From: an uncultured Bacteroidota bacterium
GTDB lineage: Bacteria > Bacteroidota > Bacteroidia > Bacteroidales > F082
Direction of reading: 5' to 3'
Assembly: GCA_913055825.1 (NCBI GenBank)
Contig: CAJXKB010000015.1
Span: 1 to 47,922 of the forward strand
DNA: 47,922 nucleotides
Shown here: positions 42,680 through 47,922 of the stretch, one piece after another
Layout of the letters: each line of letters opens with the position of its first letter
How positions within the stretch are numbered: position 1 is the stretch's first letter
Program-made: the position numbers and the translations under genes
Notes under the pieces: generated by a model
What the model was told of the DNA's origin: nothing
Database searches by the model: none
What the model saw: the letters and a program-made list of their open reading frames with translations, nothing else

Positions 42680-43762
42680 ATGACAAAAACGGATCATCTC
42701 ATACTCACCCTTGATGCAGGCGGTACAAATCTGGTATTCTCAGCTACGGAGAATGGTAACCTACTGGGTAAAAAAGTCCACATGCCTTCTGCATCTCAAA
42801 ATCTTGAAGAGTTTTTAAAAAAAGTCAGTCTTGGTTTTTCAACCCTGCAAAAACAACTTAACCGGCGGGCTACCGCCATTAGCTTTTGCTTCCCCGGCCC
42901 GGCCGATTACGAAAGTGGTATCATTGGCGATTTGGAGAACCTGCCCTTTTTCAGGGGAGGGGTGCCGTTGGCACGCATGTTAGAAAATGAATTTCATATT
43001 CCTGTTTTTATCAACAACGACGGCGATTTATTTACTTTGGGAGAAGCATTGGCAGGGCTGCTTCCTGAAATTAATCGACAGACAAAAAAGAAATTCAAAA
43101 ATTTATTGGGTGTAACGTTAGGAACCGGTTTTGGCGGAGGTATTGTAAATAATGGTAAACTATATCGTGGTGATAATTCTGCCGGAGGCGAAATCAACCG
43201 TATGAGTAATTTCATCAACCGTAACCAGAGTGCGGAAGAAGTGCTCAGCATTCGGGGTATCCGTCATCTTTTTGCACAGCAAACCGGAGTGAGTTTTGAT
43301 GACACACCAGTTCCTTATGACATCTTTCAAATCGGCATGGCTAAAAAAACAGGAAACCAACAAGCGGCCATAGAAGCCTGGAAAATTTTCGGACAAGTGC
43401 TGGGAGATGCCCTGGCCAATGCGGTAAGCCTTACCGATAGCTGTGTAGCAATTGGCGGGGGCCTTTCTGGTGCACATCCCCTATTCTTACAATACGCTGT
43501 AGATCAAATGAACAACACCTTTCAGAAAGCAGACAACAGCCACATGTCACGCATGGAAATAAAAGCGTATAATTGGGAAAATCCTAATGAGAAGAAAGCT
43601 TTTCTAAAAGATGACAGTGTTTTGGTTGATGTTCCTTTTTCGGATGAAAAACTGCGTTTTTATCCGGTGAAGAAAATTGCAGTAGGCATTAACCGATTAG
43701 GGACTTCCGGAGCCGTTGCCCACGGTGCCTATTCCTTTGCCATCAATCAACTGGAAAAATAA
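42680..43762 (+). CDS. ROK family protein (probable sugar kinase)
   Basis: The 360-aa protein has the actin-like ATPase phosphate-1 loop LTLDAGGTNLVFS (D12), the catalytic aspartate region VFINNDGDLFTLGEA, and LGVTLGTGFGGGIV for phosphate 2. SVALGGG-like VAIGGGLSGAHPLF is the adenosine segment. The ROK zinc site (GEIGHM and CxCGxxGCxE) is replaced by GGEINRMSNFINRNQSAEE with no cysteine or histidine. It is larger than typical glucokinases because of an insert near residues 290-325. The substrate is unknown. Confidence 0.85.
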   Translation: MTKTDHLILTLDAGGTNLVFSATENGNLLGKKVHMPSASQNLEEFLKKVSLGFSTLQKQLNRRATAISFCFPGPADYESGIIGDLENLPFFRGGVPLARMLENEFHIPVFINNDGDLFTLGEALAGLLPEINRQTKKKFKNLLGVTLGTGFGGGIVNNGKLYRGDNSAGGEINRMSNFINRNQSAEEVLSIRGIRHLFAQQTGVSFDDTPVPYDIFQIGMAKKTGNQQAAIEAWKIFGQVLGDALANAVSLTDSCVAIGGGLSGAHPLFLQYAVDQMNNTFQKADNSHMSRMEIKAYNWENPNEKKAFLKDDSVLVDVPFSDEKLRFYPVKKIAVGINRLGTSGAVAHGAYSFAINQLEK

Positions 43763-43768
43763 GCTTAC

Positions 43769-44698
43769 TTACAAAACCAAATCGTCCCACGCAAAAACCG
43801 TGGGAAAACCTCTTTTTCTCATAAGTCTTTTAAACGCCTCACCCGGCATGTCAGCGGTCATCATAACAAAATCGCCACCCCATGCGCCCAGTGATTTCAC
43901 CTGAAAAGGATCACGGGCAAAAAGACGCTCTTTTACGGTGGGCCGATTAAGAATCCGGGAAAGAATTTTTTCATGTTCCCGTATGAGTCGTTCAAAATAA
44001 GCCAATTCATTCACTTGTATTATTTCTCTCGTGATTGCGGAAATTTGTTGAATTTCCTGCTTACCGAAAATGGCCTTCTGCTTAAATTGTTTAATACTGT
44101 CGGAAGTTCTTTGTTTTTGACCGAGGTAAACAAAAAACAGACACTCCCGAAAAGGCGGCTGAAAAACAACCTCTTCCATCTGGGGTTTTCCATTTTCCAA
44201 TTGATAAAAAACAGGCCCTTTTGCACGGGCACAAGCCACATCATAAGCCGAACCGCCCAGCGCCGAAAACTGTAATTCAAAAGGGTCAACCTGTGCCCAA
44301 AAAGCCAGATTTGAAATTAAAGTAGAACTCGACCCAAAGCCAAACTCTGTATTAAATTCCAGCAGTGTTTCCACTTGATATTGATTTTTCGCTTTTAAAA
44401 AACCTGGATTTAAACGAATCGTTGCCTGTAATAATTCTTTCAAATGTAAAGCTAACACCCTGTTATCGGTTTCCGTGATATCCAGATCAGGCAACGAAAA
44501 ACCAGCCTGAAACCACAATCCTTCCGGCTTGCGAGCTATCCATTTTAAAGACGAATTTCCAGAAACAGGAGAAATCTTCAGCGATAAAAATTGTCCGGGT
44601 TTTATGGGTAATGCCAGTGCTCTTGCACCTTCCATCACCAGGTACTCACCGGTGATTAAAAGTTTTCCGTGGCTGTACCAGGCTTGTTTGGAAATCAT
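43769..44698 (-). CDS. GHMP kinase family protein (GYDIA-type)
   Basis: The 309-aa protein has a GHMP N-terminus (HGKLLITGEYLVMEGARALALPI) and the ATP loop EFGFGSSSTLISNLAFW. GGSAYDVACARAKGPVFYQL corresponds to the GSGYDIA segment of mevalonate/phosphomevalonate-type kinases. It overlaps the HMG-CoA reductase gene by 4 nt (ATGA), so a role in the mevalonate pathway is likely. Whether the substrate is mevalonate or phosphomevalonate cannot be told. The third GHMP motif near the C-terminus (SLGAWGGDFVMMTAD) is present. Confidence 0.87.
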   Translation of the reverse strand: MISKQAWYSHGKLLITGEYLVMEGARALALPIKPGQFLSLKISPVSGNSSLKWIARKPEGLWFQAGFSLPDLDITETDNRVLALHLKELLQATIRLNPGFLKAKNQYQVETLLEFNTEFGFGSSSTLISNLAFWAQVDPFELQFSALGGSAYDVACARAKGPVFYQLENGKPQMEEVVFQPPFRECLFFVYLGQKQRTSDSIKQFKQKAIFGKQEIQQISAITREIIQVNELAYFERLIREHEKILSRILNRPTVKERLFARDPFQVKSLGAWGGDFVMMTADMPGEAFKRLMRKRGFPTVFAWDDLVL

Positions 44699-46035
44699 AA
44701 AGCCAGGCGGAGATTATTAATAAACTCGCCCACCTCGGCAAAAGAAACCTTATGATTGGCAAAATAAGCCTGGGCTTTTTCTTTTTCTTCTAAGGTGGCT
44801 TTATAATAGTTAAGGATATTCATAAGATGCATTTTCATATGGCCCACCTGTATACCTTTGGTCACCAGCGAGCGAAGTGCAGCAAAATTATTTGCCAGCC
44901 CCACGGCAGCCGTAATCATCATAAGTTCTTTGGCCGAAGGTTTTCCCAACATCTCCAACGAAGATTTTGCCAATGGATGCAAAGAGGTCAACCCTCCCAC
45001 TGTACCCATGGCCAGGGGCGTTTCGATCCAATATTTAAAATGGGTTCCTGTAATCTTCACATGCGACAAACTTTGGTAACGGCCCGAACGGGAAGCATAA
45101 GCATGCCCTGCAGCCTCAATAGCCCTGAAATCGTTACCGGTTGCAATGGCTACCGAATCAATTCCATTAAAAATTCCTTTATTATGGGTCGTAGCCCGAT
45201 AAACATCAATTTCGGCAATCCGGACGGCGGTTTCAAATTTTCGTGCAAATTGTTCTCCCGTAAGGGAATTATCAATATTTTCAAGATCTTTGAAATCTCC
45301 TTCCACCCAGGTTTTTACCAAACATTGCGGTGTGTAATTAGAAAGTATGGACATAATGACCAATACCTCTTTTTCTTTACCTTCAAAAGCCTCATAATTA
45401 GCAAAAAATTCACGAAGTGTTTTGGCAAATTCCTCCAGGCACGAATTAATAAAGTTTGCACCCATGGAATCTTTTGTTTCAAAAGTAACCTTTATTTGGT
45501 AATAATTTTTCAGTTGGCCGGTTTTGTCTATTAATTCAAAATCAAGAATTCCCCCACCGCGTTTTTCCATATTGGCTGTAATATGGCGGGTATTTTCGCG
45601 AAAAAGCGCTTTCAATTCATTAAATACACTTTGCAGTTTAGCCGTCGGCCCTTCCCACTGGAAGTGTACCTGTCCTTCTTTAACCGTATCAGTAACTTCG
45701 GCATGAAATCCGCCGTGTTCCGACCAAAAACGAGCTGCGGAAGAAGCTGCTGCTACTACCGAGCTTTCTTCAATAACCATGGGAACGAGATATGTTTTCC
45801 CGTTTACCATTACGTTAGGCGCCACACCGTAAGGGATGTAAAAGTTTGTGATGGTATTTTCGCTGAATTCATCGAAAATTTTTTGTTTCTCCGTATCGGC
45901 ATACCAAAAACTCTTTAGCAATTCAATAGTTTCCAATTGATTATCCATCAATTCGGCAACAATTTTCAGCTTATCTTCCTTCAACAGCTTCGAAAAGCCT
46001 TTAATAATTAAATCTCTTTTTCTTCTTCGTGGCAT
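44695..46035 (-). CDS. mvaA: Hydroxymethylglutaryl-CoA reductase, class II
   Basis: The 446-aa enzyme interconverts HMG-CoA and mevalonate. Class II features are EESSVVAAASSAARFW, the catalytic lysine region TTHNKGIFNGIDSVAIATGNDFRAIEAAGHAYASR, DSMGANFINSCLE for the DAMGxN motif, and a late histidine in HMKMHLMN. Class II members are often called degradative, but in mevalonate-using Bacteroidota they are thought biosynthetic. Coupling to a GHMP kinase supports biosynthesis. A TATATTTG -7 element is 42 nt upstream. Confidence 0.93.
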   Translation of the reverse strand: MPRRRKRDLIIKGFSKLLKEDKLKIVAELMDNQLETIELLKSFWYADTEKQKIFDEFSENTITNFYIPYGVAPNVMVNGKTYLVPMVIEESSVVAAASSAARFWSEHGGFHAEVTDTVKEGQVHFQWEGPTAKLQSVFNELKALFRENTRHITANMEKRGGGILDFELIDKTGQLKNYYQIKVTFETKDSMGANFINSCLEEFAKTLREFFANYEAFEGKEKEVLVIMSILSNYTPQCLVKTWVEGDFKDLENIDNSLTGEQFARKFETAVRIAEIDVYRATTHNKGIFNGIDSVAIATGNDFRAIEAAGHAYASRSGRYQSLSHVKITGTHFKYWIETPLAMGTVGGLTSLHPLAKSSLEMLGKPSAKELMMITAAVGLANNFAALRSLVTKGIQVGHMKMHLMNILNYYKATLEEKEKAQAYFANHKVSFAEVGEFINNLRLAL

Positions 46036-46076
46036 AATTCAGGAATTTTCATCCCAAGATAAACAAAGTATGATGG

Positions 46077-46084
46077 CAAATATA
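46077..46084 (-). promoter_or_regulatory. HMG-CoA reductase promoter -7 element
   Basis: TATATTTG on the minus strand matches TAnnTTTG. Confidence 0.52.
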
Positions 46085-46123
46085 AGGCAAAATAAACATT
46101 GTTTTAAAATCTCGTAGCTATAA

Positions 46124-46160
46124 AAACAAAAAGCTGCCCCAATATGAGAGACAGCTCTTT
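46124..46160 (-). terminator. Weak terminator after the DUF2795 gene
   Basis: On the minus strand AGCTG and CAGCT enclose an imperfect loop and are followed by TTTTTGTTTTT, 16 nt after the stop codon. Confidence 0.45.
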
Positions 46161-46175
46161 TCCAATAAAAGTATT

Positions 46176-46397
46176 TTAATATTCATCTTCATTAAAGAAG
46201 AAGTCTTCTTTTGTGGGATATTCAGGCCAGATATCCTCAATTTTCTCGTAGGTCTCACCCTCGTCTTCAATATCCATCAAATTTTCAATTACTTCAGAAG
46301 GTGCACCCGTGCGGATACACCACTCTATTAACTCGTCCTTAGTGGCTGGCCAAGGGGCATCCTCTAGTTTTGAAGCTAATTCCAACGTCCAATACAT
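46176..46397 (-). CDS. DUF2795 family protein
   Basis: The 73-aa acidic protein fits the short DUF2795 proteins of Bacteroidota: LEDAPWPATKDELIEWCIRTGAPSEVIENL, followed by the acidic tail IEDEGETYEKIEDIWPEYPTKEDFF. The function is unknown. A TACTTTTG -7 element (46426-46433) lies 28 nt upstream, so it has its own promoter. Confidence 0.88.
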   Translation of the reverse strand: MYWTLELASKLEDAPWPATKDELIEWCIRTGAPSEVIENLMDIEDEGETYEKIEDIWPEYPTKEDFFFNEDEY

Positions 46398-46425
46398 TGC
46401 CTAAAATTTAAGGTTAAAATTTTTG

Positions 46426-46433
46426 CAAAAGTA
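46426..46433 (-). promoter_or_regulatory. DUF2795 gene promoter -7 element
   Basis: TACTTTTG on the minus strand matches TAnnTTTG. Confidence 0.55.
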
Positions 46434-46482
46434 AATTTTTTTTAATACAATGCAAGTACAAAGAAAAAAAAAGAAAAATCAA

Positions 46483-47043
46483 TCAGAAATGCGGTTTCCA
46501 AAGCAATTCATCAAGCCCAAAATCAGAAGTAAATTTTCGGGCCAATACAAAGAAATAATCGGATAACCGATTCAGGTATTGCATTGTAACAGGCTGAACA
46601 GCATATTCTTCATTTAATTTAATGACAAGGCGCTCGGCCCGGCGACAAACCGTTCGGGCAACGTGGCACATCGATACCGTGGGGTGTCCCCCGGGAAGCA
46701 CGAAGGAAGTAAGTTTGGGAAGTTGTTCATTCATCCGGTCTATTTCTTTTTCCAGCAAAATAACATCTTCTTCCCGCAATTCGGGTAACGCCCGGGACGA
46801 AGCTTTTTCATCTTTTGCCAGGACACTTTCCATGATAAATAAACAGTTTTGAATTTCCAGCAGGACTTCGCTACTATGTTCATCAATTTTCTGATCGCGA
46901 ATTAATCCCACAAAAGCATTCAGTTCATCTACCGTTCCATAAGCTTCTATACGAATATGATACTTGGGAACACGCCTGCCACCTATTAAGGATGTATTAC
47001 CTTTGTCACCTGTTTTGGTGTATATTTTCCAATTTTTTGCCAT
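46483..47043 (-). CDS. Cob(I)yrinic acid a,c-diamide adenosyltransferase (PduO type)
   Basis: Transfers the adenosyl group of ATP to cob(I)alamin to make adenosylcobalamin. The 186-aa protein has the PduO-type ATP loop YTKTGDKGNTSLIGGRRVPK near the N-terminus and the conserved helix CHVARTVCRRAERLVIKL. QYLNRLSDYFFVLARK is at the C-terminus. ATG 47043 is chosen over the TTG one codon earlier. It starts 3 nt after the ABC ATPase stop, so the two are co-transcribed. No cobalamin riboswitch is visible upstream. Confidence 0.94.
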   Translation of the reverse strand: MAKNWKIYTKTGDKGNTSLIGGRRVPKYHIRIEAYGTVDELNAFVGLIRDQKIDEHSSEVLLEIQNCLFIMESVLAKDEKASSRALPELREEDVILLEKEIDRMNEQLPKLTSFVLPGGHPTVSMCHVARTVCRRAERLVIKLNEEYAVQPVTMQYLNRLSDYFFVLARKFTSDFGLDELLWKPHF

Positions 47044-47046
47044 CAA

Positions 47047-47775
47047 TTAAGCTTGAACCTCTTGTAAATCCTGAAATCGTATGATGTTTTTATTTTGGTC
47101 ATCTGATTCGATCCTTCCATCCCGCAAGCGAATAATCCTGTGAGCATGTTCGGCAATATCTTCTTCGTGAGTAACCAAAACAATTGTATTTCCCAAGCGG
47201 TGAATTTCTTCCAGTAAACCAATTATTTCAACCGACGTTTTTGAGTCGAGATTTCCGGTGGGTTCGTCAGCCAGAATAATGGAGGGCTTATTCACCAAAG
47301 CACGTGCCACAGCGACACGTTGACGTTGTCCGCCCGAAAGCTCGTTGGGACGGTGATGCAAACGATCGGCCAACTGAACACTTTCGAGGGCTTCGGTAGC
47401 CTGAAGTATCCTGTCTTGTTTTGAAACTCCGGCATAAATCAGCGGAAGCATCACGTTTTCAAGGGCTGTGGAACGTGGTAAAAGATTAAAAGTTTGGAAG
47501 ATAAAACCGATTTCCCTGTTCCTGATATCTGCCAACTCATTGTCAGTACGTTTACTCACATCGTGGCCATTTAAAAAATAATGCCCGCTTGTGGGGGTAT
47601 CCAAACAACCCAATATATTCATCAGGGTTGATTTGCCGGAACCCGAAGGCCCCATCATGGCCACAAATTCGTTTTTATTAATGTTTACACTCACTTCCTG
47701 AAGTGCGTGGACTATTTCAGTTCCTACCTGATATAGTTTGGATATTTTTTCAAAGTGGATAATTTCAGTAGCCAT
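47047..47775 (-). CDS. LolD/MacB-type ABC transporter ATPase
   Basis: The 242-aa nucleotide-binding subunit has Walker [11 protein letters not shown]-loop [11 protein letters not shown], signature [15 protein letters not shown], Walker [13 protein letters not shown] and a switch histidine in [15 protein letters not shown] and the length fit the MacB/LolD/FtsE-like group that works with FtsX-fold permeases. No permease gene is next to it. ATG 47775 ([11 protein letters not shown]) is preferred because the -7 element TACCTTTG (47793-47800) places the transcript start near 47786. Confidence 0.92.
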   Translation of the reverse strand: MATEIIHFEKISKLYQVGTEIVHALQEVSVNINKNEFVAMMGPSGSGKSTLMNILGCLDTPTSGHYFLNGHDVSKRTDNELADIRNREIGFIFQTFNLLPRSTALENVMLPLIYAGVSKQDRILQATEALESVQLADRLHHRPNELSGGQRQRVAVARALVNKPSIILADEPTGNLDSKTSVEIIGLLEEIHRLGNTIVLVTHEEDIAEHAHRIIRLRDGRIESDDQNKNIIRFQDLQEVQA

Positions 47776-47792
47776 AATATTCATTTTGCGAA

Positions 47793-47800
47793 CAAAGGTA
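47793..47800 (-). promoter_or_regulatory. ABC ATPase promoter -7 element
   Basis: TACCTTTG on the minus strand matches TAnnTTTG, 17 nt before ATG 47775. Confidence 0.55.
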
Positions 47801-47850
47801 ATAAGATTGGTTTAAAAAAATCCTAAAAAACAATTTACACATTTCAAATA

Positions 47851-47922
47851 TCAGCGTAAACAGTTGCTTCCATCACCTATTGGAACTCCACCATCTTCAT
47901 AAAACTCTTTTCTTCTTTTAAA
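47851..47922 (-). CDS. C-terminal fragment of an unidentified protein
   Basis: From the right edge the minus strand reads FKRRKEFYEDGGVPIGDGSN, then CLR and a TGA at 47851-47853. The 23-codon stretch is open and ends before the ABC ATPase promoter, consistent with the tail of an upstream gene. It is too short to identify, and could be chance. Confidence 0.35.
   Translation of the reverse strand, partial: FKRRKEFYEDGGVPIGDGSNCLR

Noticed and set aside
44827-45534. 235-codon frame antisense to HMG-CoA reductase
   Set aside because: Shadow of a well-conserved enzyme gene. No start signal or recognisable product.
46983-47100. Cobalamin riboswitch ahead of the adenosyltransferase
   Set aside because: The gene starts 3 nt after the preceding stop codon, leaving no room, and no B12-box was seen upstream of the ABC gene.

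Overview
The window is a piece of a Bacteroidota chromosome. The evidence is the recurring sigma-ABfr-type promoter (-7 element TAnnTTTG, sometimes with TTTG about 19 nt upstream), scarce Shine-Dalgarno sequences, LytTR/His_kinase two-component pairs, a TonB protein with a proline stretch, and moderate-to-low GC. A class II HMG-CoA reductase next to a GHMP kinase indicates a lineage that uses the mevalonate pathway. I cannot name the class or genus. No tRNA, rRNA, CRISPR array or intact transposase gene was seen.

Layout. 1-1332: start of hemC and all of hemA (heme synthesis, minus strand). About 1600-7100: an AT-rich accessory island. It holds a frameshifted tyrosine-recombinase C-terminus, a UPF0175/DUF3368 toxin-antitoxin pair, and a double DNA methyltransferase convergent with an HNH nuclease (probable restriction-modification system). 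Each module ends in an attC-like imperfect palindrome with identical internal spacing. I read this as a relic integron-type cassette array; it is the most interesting part of the window. 7284-12000: OmpR-type two-component system, a DUF2975/XRE pair and an AAA/DUF4143 ATPase with a palindromic operator, separated by repeat-rich spacers. 12161-15702: a GC-rich hairpin repeat, elbB, and the ygeW/ygeY pair with a nested palindrome between them. 16008-18846: LiaF-like protein, TM2 protein, LytS-type kinase and LytTR regulator in one operon. 18856-24339: a hydroxyacid dehydrogenase, then an operon of RND exporter, rfbA and polyprenyl synthase. 24360-32189: ABC-F ATPase, EamA transporter, rplU-rpmA, serS, rsmA and uvrC. 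32239-33759: gcvH-vanZ-tonB (minus). 33875-38151: a MarR-controlled tripartite efflux operon (marR-emrA-emrB-tolC) with two operator copies. 38263-38386: a REP/BIME-like palindrome. 38481-47922: phosphofructokinase, M16 peptidase, ROK protein, GHMP kinase/HMG-CoA reductase, a DUF2795 protein, a cobalamin adenosyltransferase, a LolD-like ABC ATPase, and the tail of one more gene.

How the genes work together. Most of the window is housekeeping: translation, repair, envelope, cofactors and isoprenoids. HMG-CoA reductase and the GHMP kinase would feed isoprenoid precursors to the polyprenyl synthase. The accessory island carries defence and stabilisation functions typical of mobile cassettes. Several spacers carry long palindromes or direct repeats that no gene explains. 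Gene starts were moved inward where a -7 element lies inside the longest open frame (ygeW, abc-f, AAA/DUF4143, response regulator).
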